A DNA stretch of 8,862 nucleotides, taken from the NCBI GenBank assembly GCA_945876515.1, contig CAMCPF010000102.1, positions 1 to 8,862 of the forward strand, in the 5' to 3' direction. Numbering within the stretch: position 1 is the stretch's first letter; the number at the start of each line of letters is the position of its first letter. Below, piece by piece: positions 1 to 7,735 of this stretch. The stretch comes from Candidatus Kuenenia stuttgartensis (lineage in GTDB: Bacteria > Planctomycetota > Planctomycetia > Pirellulales > UBA1268). The notes beneath the pieces are model-generated. The model saw nothing but the letters and a program-made list of their open reading frames with translations. It was not told where the DNA came from and did not search any database. The position numbers and the translations under genes were made by a program.

Positions 1-143
1 GCGAAAGCGAGGTTTCCTCCGAGCGAGCGGAAGGCAGGATGCCTGAAGCGAGCGTCCGGCGAGATGGCATGGGCCACCCCGAGCCTGCGTCACCCGAGAC
101 TTCGTGCGCAATGCCGAGCCTGCGTCACCCACGACGGTGCCCG
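1..143. repeat. Dispersed repeat copy, left edge, downstream of rsmG
   Basis: This non-coding stretch lies beyond the 3' end of rsmG and is cut by the window edge. Positions 20-68 are an exact reverse complement of 7603-7651 (49 bases). Similarity continues into the flanks: 69-85 matches 7586-7602 in inverted orientation at about 14 of 17 positions, and the AGCGAAGC-like end near 1-15 resembles 7660-7675. Positions 79-95 and 114-130 are perfect 17-base direct copies of CCGAGCCTGCGTCACCC, and a partial third copy (CGTCACCC, 142-149) runs over the rsmG stop codon. No gene, transposase or convincing terminator with a T-tract is visible. Small open frames here only reflect the GC-rich repeat. Confidence 0.8.
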
Positions 144-835
144 TCACCCGGCGGTGCGGATTTCGAGGAGCACGCTCTCGCTGGCGGTGCCCACGAGCGG
201 CCAGGAGGCGATCCGCCGGATTGAGACCTTCTTGCCGAGGCGGTTTGCGCGGGCCTCGGCCAGCTCCTCTTCCCAACGCGGCCCCTTGATCACGAGTAGC
301 CGGCCAAAGGAGTCGGCCCGCGGCTCGAACCAGCTGAGCAACTTCGAAAGCGGAGCTACGGCCCGGGCGACGAGCGTGTCGAACCGGGCGGCGCCCGCCG
401 GGCGGCTGGCGACGAGTTCCTGGGCGGCCGCGGCGTGGACGGGTATCGTGAGCCCTGCCTCGCGGACGATCTCCGCCACGGCCCTCGCCTTCTTGGCCAC
501 GCTGTCGGAAAGCTCGACCCGCAGGTCTGGCCGGAGGATCGCCAGGATCACGCCCGGCACGCCCCCGCCGGTGCCCACATCGAGCACCCGCTCGCCGTGC
601 GCCAGGTGCGCGAGCAGGGCGGCCGAATCGCCCACGTCGCGGGACACGAACCGGCCCACGTCCGTATGGCGGGTGAGGTTGAGCCGCTCGTTCCAGGCCC
701 AGAGGCTCGCCGCGTAGGCGGCCAGCCGCGCCGCCGCGTCGGGCGGCACGATGATTCCGATTCGCGCAGCCTCGGCGGCGATCGCCCCGGCGAGGTCGGC
801 GGGAACCGGTTTGGAAGCCTCCTCCGCAGCGTCGC

Positions 836-839
<4 letters not shown>
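144..839 (-). CDS. rsmG: RsmG (GidB), 16S rRNA guanine-N7 methyltransferase
   Basis: The product is a 231-residue cytoplasmic SAM-dependent methyltransferase. Members of this family methylate N7 of G527 in 16S rRNA of the 30S subunit, and its loss gives low-level streptomycin resistance in several bacteria. Visible motifs in order are NERLNLT (about 50-56), the SAM-binding glycine loop VLDVGTGGGVPG (85-96), DS.AKK (112-117), RAVAPLSKLL (159-168) and KGPRWEEEL (185-193). All are typical of RsmG, and the length is close to the usual 205-240 residues. The N-terminal 20 or so residues are Ala-rich and poorly conserved. The start is GTG (839-837), overlapping the glnN TGA stop by four bases (GTGA). 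No separate Shine-Dalgarno sequence is obvious, so translation probably depends on coupling to glnN. The gene more often sits beside mnmG or parAB in other bacteria, so this location is atypical. The identification is firm; the exact start is less so. Confidence 0.95.
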
Positions 840-3007
<2,168 letters not shown>

Positions 3008-3014
3008 GGGAGGG

Positions 3015-3020
3015 TTCCTT
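3015..3020 (-). promoter_or_regulatory. Shine-Dalgarno sequence deciding the glnN start
   Basis: Read on the minus strand this is AAGGAA, seven bases before the ATG at 3007. It is the best ribosome-binding site seen in the window. It favours this ATG over the upstream in-frame GTG at 3070. Confidence 0.75.
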
Positions 3021-3032
3021 TCTGGGGCCGCC

Positions 3033-3038
3033 AGTGTA
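3033..3038 (-). promoter_or_regulatory. Possible -10 box for glnN
   Basis: Read on the minus strand this is GC-TACACT, which fits TANNNT. It would start a transcript near 3026, leaving a leader of about 19 bases that still contains the AAGGAA ribosome-binding site. No good -35 hexamer is found at 16-18 bases, so the call is weak. If real, the upstream GTG at 3070 would lie outside the transcript, which again supports the start at 3007. Confidence 0.3.
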
Positions 3039-3073
3039 GCGGCTGAAATCACGGGTGCGGCGAAGGTCACGCT

Positions 3074-3102
3074 CCCGGAAGCCGGGCCGGCTCCGCCGAG
3101 CC
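3074..3102 (-). terminator. Two small GC hairpins just after the protease stop codon
   Basis: Positions 3089-3102 form GGCTC-CGCC-GAGCC (5-bp stem, 4-base loop), directly abutting the protease stop codon at 3105-3103. Positions 3074-3086 form CCCGG-AAG-CCGGG (5-bp stem, 3-base loop). There is no T-tract, so these are at best weak attenuators or RNA-stabilising hairpins between the protease gene and glnN. Chance is a real alternative at this GC content. Confidence 0.3.
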
Positions 3103-4806
3103 TCAGCGGGCAGCGGTCGTGCGGCCGGGGGCGGCGGCCGGCCGAAGGACCGAGCGGCGGGCCACCTCGACGGCCGTCGCGAGGACGGTGTCGGACTGCT
3201 GGCCTTCTGCGGCGGCCATGTCGCCGTCGATCGGTCGGGCGGCGGTCACGACCGGCACGTCGGGCTCCACCCCCACGCCGCTGAAGGGGAGGCCACGTGG
3301 GGAGAAGAACTTCGCCGTCGTCAGCCGCATCCCCACGCCGGCCGCGTCGAGCGGGAAGATGCCCTGGATCGAGCCCTTGCCATAGCTCCGCGAGCCGACG
3401 AGCGTGCCGCGGCGGTGGTCGCGGATGGCCCCGGCGAGGATCTCGCTCGAACTGGCCGAGTCGCCGTCGATCATCAGCACCAGCGGCATCCGCCAGGTGC
3501 CACTGCGGGCGGCGGTGTAGTTGAAGTCTTCCTCGGGGCTGCGGCCCCGCGTCGCCACCACCAGGCCGCGGTCGAGGAACAGGTCGGCCACGTCCACCGC
3601 CGCCGAGAGCAGCCCGCCGGGATTGCCCCTGAGGTCGATCACCAAGGCCCGCATCCCGGCCGCGTCCAGCCGCCGCAGCGTGGCGTCGAGGTCGGTGGCG
3701 GTCGTCTTTTGAAAGGAGCTGATCTTCACCCGGGCGATGCCGGCGGCGGGATCGACGATCGCCGCCTCTTCGATGCTGGGCACCTCGACGTGCTCGCGGC
3801 GGACGGTGATCGCGCGAGCCGCCCCCGGGCCGCGTGCCACGGCCAGCGTCACGAGCGAGCCCTCGGGCCCTTGCAGCAGATGGGCGGCCTCATCGACGCT
3901 CATCCCGCCGATCGACCGGCCGCCGACGCCGATCAGCCGGTCGCCCGCCCGGATGCCCGCCCGCTCGGCCGGGCTGTTCGGGATCACATGCACCACCAGC
4001 AGTCCGTCCGGGGCGCTCTTGAGTTCCACGCCCAGGCCCACGAAGTTGCCCTCGATCTGCGAATACAGATCCTCGAGTTGGCCGGTCGTGAGGAAGGCGG
4101 AGTATTCGTCGAGCCCGCCCACGGCGGCGGCGGCCATCTCCATCAGGGTGACCGCCGGCTGAACGCCGAGGATCGAATGGCCGGCCCGGGCGATCCAGGC
4201 GGCGACCGCCTCGGCGTCGGCCTGAGTGCTCACCGGGCGGGTGGCCACGATCCGCTCGACCTGACCGCGGTAAGCGGCGAGCCGGTCGGGGGTGGCCTGC
4301 GACGCGTGGTTCGCGAAGAACGCGGGATCATCGAGGGCGACATCGACGGCCAGCCGGCCCCGGGCCGAGAGCCGGCTAAAGTCGGGATTCTCGACATGGT
4401 GGGACCCGATCCGGGCGAGAACCTGGCCATATGCCTGCCGGGCCTCGCCCTCGGAGAGGACGGACAGTTGGCGGCGATAGGCCGGCTCGGCATGCCGGCG
4501 GGCGATGTCGCAGTGGAGTTTGGCCAGGTCGTACTGCCGCGCCAGGGCCGGATCGAGCGTGCCTTTGCGGGCGGCCGTCTCACAGATCTTGACGACGTCG
4601 GACCAACGGCCTTCGTGGACGAGCGCCGTCGTCCGGGCGGCGAGGTCGTCGGGATGGGCGGCGGCGGCGGTGCCCCCCTGCCCGGCCGGAACCCACTGCA
4701 GAAACGATTCCGCCCGCGTCGCACCCGCCGTCAGCAGCACGCCCACCAACCCGGCGAGGGCCGCACGGGAGCCGCGAATCCACAGTCGGGAGCAGGCAGC
4801 GATCAC
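3103..4806 (-). CDS. Secreted S41 family carboxy-terminal processing protease (CtpA/Prc type)
   Basis: The product is a 567-residue exported serine protease. Residues 1-32 form a signal peptide: basic n-region, hydrophobic AALAGLVGVLLTAG, probable cleavage at ATRA|ES. An Ala-rich, largely helical region of about 190 residues follows and was not recognised as a known domain. Next come the LDEYSAFL motif typical of S41 enzymes (232-239), a PDZ domain (about 251-338, with GLGVEL and SPAERAGIRAGDRL) and the S41 catalytic core (about 340-520). The catalytic pair is Ser452 in DGDSASSSE and Lys477 in SYGKGSIQ. The 25-residue spacing matches CtpA and Prc, and Gln481 fits the third active-site residue. 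RGNPGG (393-398) is also present. The family cleaves or degrades envelope proteins from their C-termini, with PDZ-controlled access. The start is a GTG (4806-4804) with only a weak GGA upstream. A putative promoter lies at 4881-4909. The substrate cannot be told from sequence. Confidence 0.93.
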   Translation of the reverse strand: MIAACSRLWIRGSRAALAGLVGVLLTAGATRAESFLQWVPAGQGGTAAAAHPDDLAARTTALVHEGRWSDVVKICETAARKGTLDPALARQYDLAKLHCDIARRHAEPAYRRQLSVLSEGEARQAYGQVLARIGSHHVENPDFSRLSARGRLAVDVALDDPAFFANHASQATPDRLAAYRGQVERIVATRPVSTQADAEAVAAWIARAGHSILGVQPAVTLMEMAAAAVGGLDEYSAFLTTGQLEDLYSQIEGNFVGLGVELKSAPDGLLVVHVIPNSPAERAGIRAGDRLIGVGGRSIGGMSVDEAAHLLQGPEGSLVTLAVARGPGAARAITVRREHVEVPSIEEAAIVDPAAGIARVKISSFQKTTATDLDATLRRLDAAGMRALVIDLRGNPGGLLSAAVDVADLFLDRGLVVATRGRSPEEDFNYTAARSGTWRMPLVLMIDGDSASSSEILAGAIRDHRRGTLVGSRSYGKGSIQGIFPLDAAGVGMRLTTAKFFSPRGLPFSGVGVEPDVPVVTAARPIDGDMAAAEGQQSDTVLATAVEVARRSVLRPAAAPGRTTAAR

Positions 4807-4880
4807 AGGGCAATCCGTTGGCGGGAGGCCGTTCGACGGGGCGGCGGCAACCAGCGGTCTGTCCGTTTTGACCGCTCGCG

Positions 4881-4909
4881 ATTATGGCTCACGGCCGGTG
4901 GCGGGGCAA
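4881..4909 (-). promoter_or_regulatory. Candidate housekeeping promoter of the protease gene
   Basis: Read on the minus strand, TTGCCC (4909-4904) and CATAAT (4886-4881) are separated by exactly 17 bases. They match the -35 and -10 consensus at 4 and 5 of 6 positions. Transcription would start near 4874, giving a leader of about 70 bases before the GTG at 4806. This is the best promoter match in the window, but it is a pattern match only. Confidence 0.5.
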
Positions 4910-4919
4910 AAGATGGGGT

Positions 4920-4940
4920 GGGAAAAATCGCGGTTTTCCC
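4920..4940. promoter_or_regulatory. Inverted repeat (possible operator) between divergent genes
   Basis: GGGAAAA (4920-4926) and TTTTCCC (4934-4940) form a perfect 7-bp inverted repeat around the centre ATCGCGG. Flanking GGT (4917-4919) and ACC (4942-4944) extend it if one base, G4941, is skipped. It lies 10 bases upstream of the candidate -35 of the protease promoter and about 66 bases upstream of the sigma gene's candidate -10. That position would suit a regulator acting on both directions. It could instead be a short hairpin with no role. Confidence 0.4.
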
Positions 4941-5005
4941 GACCGGAAGCCCTTGCCTGAAAGGCACGGCCGTCACCACCGTCATCACCCCACGTGGCGA
5001 CACGT

Positions 5006-5014
5006 TGGTACGAT
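5006..5014 (+). promoter_or_regulatory. Candidate extended -10 promoter of the sigma factor gene
   Basis: TGG-TACGAT fits the extended -10 pattern TGnTANNNT. No convincing -35 is present 17 bases upstream. A start near 5021 would leave a leader of about 40 bases before the ATG at 5060 and would exclude the GTG at 4994 as the translation start. Confidence 0.35.
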
Positions 5015-5059
5015 AGCAGGTGCGGCGTTGCCGCCCCGACTCAACCGCTGCGCGAGCCC

Positions 5060-5722
5060 ATGATGCCCCTCCTGCCCGGCGCCGACGACGAGCGGGCCGC
5101 ATCGTCGGGTGACGGCGGCCCCGGTCCCACGCTCGTGCTGCTCGACAAGGCCCGACGTGGCGACGGTGACGCCGTCAATGGATTGCTCGAGCGGCACCGC
5201 GCCGCGATCCGGCGCATGATCGACCGCCGCATGGACCGGGCCGTGCAGCGGCGGGTCGATGCCAGCGACATCGTGCAGGACGTGCTCGTCGAGGCCAACC
5301 GCCGGCTGGGCGACTACCTCGCCAACCCCACGATGCCCTTCGGGCTCTGGCTGCGGCACATGGCCCGCGACCGGCTGATCGATGCCCACCGCCGGCACCG
5401 CGTGGCCGGCACCCGAAGCGTCGATCGCGAGGTGCCGCTCGTGACGGCCGCCTCGGGCGACCGCTCCGAGGCCGACCTCGCGGGCCAGCTCGCCGACCGG
5501 GAGCTGACGCCGGCCGCCGCCGCCACCTGGCACGAGCTCGAACGCCGGTTCGCCGCCGCGGTCGAGCAGCTCGACGAAGGCGACCGGCAGATCGTGCTGC
5601 TGCGACACTTCGAGCACCTTTCCACCGCGGAGGCCGCCGAGACCTTGGGGCTCTCCAAGCCGGCTGCCGGGATGCGCTACCTGCGGGCGATGCGTCGGCT
5701 GCGCGGGCTGCTCGAGGGCTGA
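5060..5722 (+). CDS. ECF-like sigma-70 family RNA polymerase sigma factor
   Basis: The product is a 220-residue two-domain sigma factor that would direct core RNA polymerase to a specific promoter set. Region 2 covers about residues 24-115, with DASDIVQDVLVEANRRL (67-83) and FGLWLRHMARDRLIDAHRRH (94-113) as the polymerase-binding and -10 recognition parts. A charged linker (about 116-155) follows. Region 4 (about 160-218) has LDEGDRQIVLLRHFEHLS and the helix-turn-helix TAEAAETLGLSKPAAGMRYLRAMRRL. There is no region 1 or 3, as in ECF sigma factors. The frame opens at GTG 4994, but I prefer ATG 5060 (or the adjacent ATG 5063), because the extra 22 residues look unlike the family and the candidate promoter lies between the two. 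No strong Shine-Dalgarno sequence is seen. The next gene, 76 bases on, is a membrane Ser/Thr kinase. ECF-kinase pairs are a known planctomycete arrangement, so phosphorylation control is a reasonable inference. The target genes are unknown. Confidence 0.92.
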   Translation: MMPLLPGADDERAASSGDGGPGPTLVLLDKARRGDGDAVNGLLERHRAAIRRMIDRRMDRAVQRRVDASDIVQDVLVEANRRLGDYLANPTMPFGLWLRHMARDRLIDAHRRHRVAGTRSVDREVPLVTAASGDRSEADLAGQLADRELTPAAAATWHELERRFAAAVEQLDEGDRQIVLLRHFEHLSTAEAAETLGLSKPAAGMRYLRAMRRLRGLLEG

Positions 5723-5798
5723 CCGCGGTCTGGTGGGCCGGCGCGGGTGGACGACTACCATGCTCCAGGGTTGCTTTCCTCGACCAACTGCCTGACCG

Positions 5799-7493
5799 AT
5801 GACCGCTTCCGCCATCCGCCGCATCGATGAGCCGCTCTCGGTTGGCGAGGAAGAGCGGCTTGCCGAACTGGTCGAGTCGCTCTCCGAGGCCCGCGGGCCC
5901 GAGGCGATGGGGCTGCTCGAGCGGCTCGTTGCCGAGCATCCGGACCTCGCGGGCCAGCTGCGGGAGCTGTTCGCGGCGATGTCGATGGCCGACGCCGTGG
6001 CCGAGGCATCCACGATCCTCGAGCCGCCTCGTTGGGAGCCGCCGGTCCTCGCCCCGCCGCCGGCCGCCGGGTCGTTTGTGCCGGGCGTCACGCCCCTGCC
6101 CGCCGAGTTCGACGACTACGAACTCCTCGAGGAGCTGGGCCGGGGCGGCATGGGCGTCGTGTATCGCGCCCGACAGAAGAGCCTGGATCGGATCGTCGCG
6201 GTGAAGATGCTCCTGCGCCGCGACCTGGCCACGGCCGCCGACCTGGCGCGGTTTCGCAGCGAGGCCGAAGCGGCGGCACGGCTCGACCACCCGGGCATCG
6301 TCTCGATCTTCGAGGTGGGCGAGTGTGGCGGCCATCCCTTCTACAGCATGCGGTTCATCGAGGGCACGACCCTGGCCAAGCTGCTGGCCGAAGGGACGGT
6401 GCCGCCGCGTGAGGCTGCCATGATCCTCGCCCGGGTTGCCGAGGCCGTCCATGCGGCCCACCGCGGCGGCGTACTGCACCGGGATCTGAAGCCCTCGAAC
6501 ATCCTGATCGACGCGGCGGGCAAGCCCCACGTCTCCGACTTCGGCCTCGCCAAGCGGATCGAGGCGGACCGGGACGTGACCCACACCGGGGCCATCCTGG
6601 GCACTCCCTGCTACATGTCGCCGGAGCAGGCGGCCGGCAGCCGCGGCGACGTCGGTCCCACGAGCGACGTCTGGAGCCTGGGGGCCATTCTCTACCAGAC
6701 CCTGACTGGAAGGCCGCCGTTCCAGGCCGCGAATCCGATGGACACGCTCCTGGCCGTCCTGGAGAGCGATCCGCCGATCCCGCGGTCACTCGAGCCGGGT
6801 GTGAACCGGGACCTCGAGATGATCGCGCTCAAGAGCCTGCAGAAGCCGCAGGACCTCCGCTACGTGTCCGCCGCCGACCTGGCCGCCGACCTGCGGGCCT
6901 TCCTGGCGGGCGAGCCCGTTGCGGCCCGCCGCGGCGGCCTGACGGAGATCGTCGCGCGACTGTTTCGCGAGACCCATCACGCCACCGTGCTCGAAAACTG
7001 GGGTCTGCTCTGGATGTGGCACTCGGTCGTCGTGCTCACGCTCTGCGTGGTGACCGACGTGCTCTTCTGGCAGGGTGTCATGAACCGCTGGCCCTACGTC
7101 GTCCTCTGGGGGGGCGGGCTGGCGGTCTGGGCGCCGATCTTCTGGGCCCTGCGGCACCGGACCGGGCCGGTCACCGCCGTCGAGCGGCAGATCGCGCACA
7201 TCTGGGGGGGCAGCGTGATCGCCAGCGTGATGCTGTTCTGGGTGGAGGCGCTGCTCGAACTTCCGGCGCTCACGCTCTCGCCGGTGCTGGCGCTCTTGGC
7301 AGGGCTCGTGTTCTTCGCGAAGGCGGGGATCCTCTCGGGCGTGTTCTACATCCAGGCCGCCGTGCTGTACGCGACGGCGCTCGTGATGTGCGTGGTGCCG
7401 GCCTGGCAGCACGTGATCTTCGGGCTGGTGAGCGCGGCTTGCTTCTTCGTGCCCGGGCTCAAGTACGCCCGCCAGCGGGGCCGGGGGGAATGA
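5799..7493 (+). CDS. Membrane Ser/Thr protein kinase (Hanks type) with six-helix C-terminal domain
   Basis: The 564-residue product has three parts. The N-terminal 100 residues hold a short helical region (LAELVESLSE to LAGQLRELF, about 21-58) and a Pro-rich linker. A complete kinase domain (about 107-370) shows GRGGMGVVY (114-122, P-loop), VAVK with Lys136, Glu155 of helix C, HRDLKPSN (227-234, catalytic Asp229), DFG (247-249), GTPCYMSPE (268-276) and DVWSLG (290-295), so it should be active. About six hydrophobic helices follow (roughly 402-423, 430-450, 467-488, 489-507, 509-532, 533-553), with only short loops and a basic cytoplasmic tail. Typical bacterial kinases of this class have one membrane helix and an outside sensor domain (PASTA, WD40, TPR); none is present here. 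The gene follows the sigma factor gene by 76 bases on the same strand and may regulate it. The spacer contains a weak TACCAT box (5756-5761). ATG 5799 is the first available start, and no clear ribosome-binding site precedes it. Confidence 0.93.
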   Translation: MTASAIRRIDEPLSVGEEERLAELVESLSEARGPEAMGLLERLVAEHPDLAGQLRELFAAMSMADAVAEASTILEPPRWEPPVLAPPPAAGSFVPGVTPLPAEFDDYELLEELGRGGMGVVYRARQKSLDRIVAVKMLLRRDLATAADLARFRSEAEAAARLDHPGIVSIFEVGECGGHPFYSMRFIEGTTLAKLLAEGTVPPREAAMILARVAEAVHAAHRGGVLHRDLKPSNILIDAAGKPHVSDFGLAKRIEADRDVTHTGAILGTPCYMSPEQAAGSRGDVGPTSDVWSLGAILYQTLTGRPPFQAANPMDTLLAVLESDPPIPRSLEPGVNRDLEMIALKSLQKPQDLRYVSAADLAADLRAFLAGEPVAARRGGLTEIVARLFRETHHATVLENWGLLWMWHSVVVLTLCVVTDVLFWQGVMNRWPYVVLWGGGLAVWAPIFWALRHRTGPVTAVERQIAHIWGGSVIASVMLFWVEALLELPALTLSPVLALLAGLVFFAKAGILSGVFYIQAAVLYATALVMCVVPAWQHVIFGLVSAACFFVPGLKYARQRGRGE

Positions 7494-7529
7494 GAACGGT
7501 GCCGCGGCGGCGAGAGCGATGTCCATGGC

Positions 7530-7735
7530 GGCTCGGGGTTGCCCGTGCCATTTCGCCGGACGCTCACTCCGGCCTGCCGCGCGGGGGCTCCGGGTTGCCC
7601 GTGCCATCTCGCCGGACGCTCGCTTCAGGCATCCTGCCTTCCGCTCGCTCGATGCCAGCTTCGCTTTCGGCATCCTGCCTGCGCTCGCTGACAACGCCGG
7701 CTCGATTGGCACGGGCAACCCGTCGCGGCCTTGAG
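7530..7735. repeat. Composite repeat cluster between the kinase and beta-propeller genes
   Basis: Three copies of one unit are visible. Copy A (7530-7570) and copy B (7586-7651) are direct repeats that share GGGTTGCCCGTGCC (7536-7549, 7592-7605) and CGCCGGACGCTC. Copy C (about 7691-7721) is inverted, with GGCACGGGCAACCC at 7708-7721. Inside and after copy B, GGCATCCTGCCT is directly repeated near 7628 and 7670, followed in each case by a CGCTCGCT stretch. Positions 7603-7651 are an exact inverted copy of 20-68 at the left edge. No transposase or target-site duplication was found, so this looks like a dispersed non-coding repeat family rather than an insertion sequence. The cluster reaches into the 5' end of the open frame of the downstream beta-propeller gene. 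Confidence 0.8.

Larger units (their letters stand above)
4807..5059. promoter_or_regulatory. Divergent control region between the protease and sigma factor genes
   Basis: This 253-base non-coding region separates the minus-strand protease gene from the plus-strand sigma factor gene. It includes the most A/T-rich stretch of the window (about 4861-4940). It holds a candidate protease promoter (4881-4909), a 7-bp inverted repeat (4920-4940), a small hairpin TGCCT-GAA-AGGCA (4954-4966) and a candidate extended -10 for the sigma gene (5006-5014). An open frame reaches into it from the sigma gene (GTG at 4994), but that GTG precedes the likely transcription start. Confidence 0.6.

Noticed and set aside
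3008..3070. GTG start 21 codons upstream for glnN
   Set aside because: The ATG at 3007 has a well-spaced AAGGAA, and the extra residues overlap the possible -10 box.
3055..5016. A 653-codon open frame on the plus strand opposite the protease gene
   Set aside because: Its sequence is low-complexity and lacks domains. The opposite strand carries an intact S41 protease with a signal peptide and catalytic residues.
4994..5059. GTG start 22 codons upstream for the sigma factor
   Set aside because: It lies upstream of the candidate extended -10 at 5006-5014, and the extra residues do not resemble a sigma factor N-terminus.
5175..6584. A 469-codon minus-strand frame opposite the sigma factor and kinase genes
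   Set aside because: It spans two real genes and their gap in antisense, is Arg-rich and shows no domain.
7016..7651. Extension of the propeller gene upstream into the kinase coding region
   Set aside because: The frame is open but would overlap the kinase membrane domain by nearly 500 bases and bury the signal peptide far inside the protein.
7530..7735. A CRISPR array in the repeat cluster
   Set aside because: There are only two direct units and one inverted unit with unequal spacing, no regular spacers and no cas genes.
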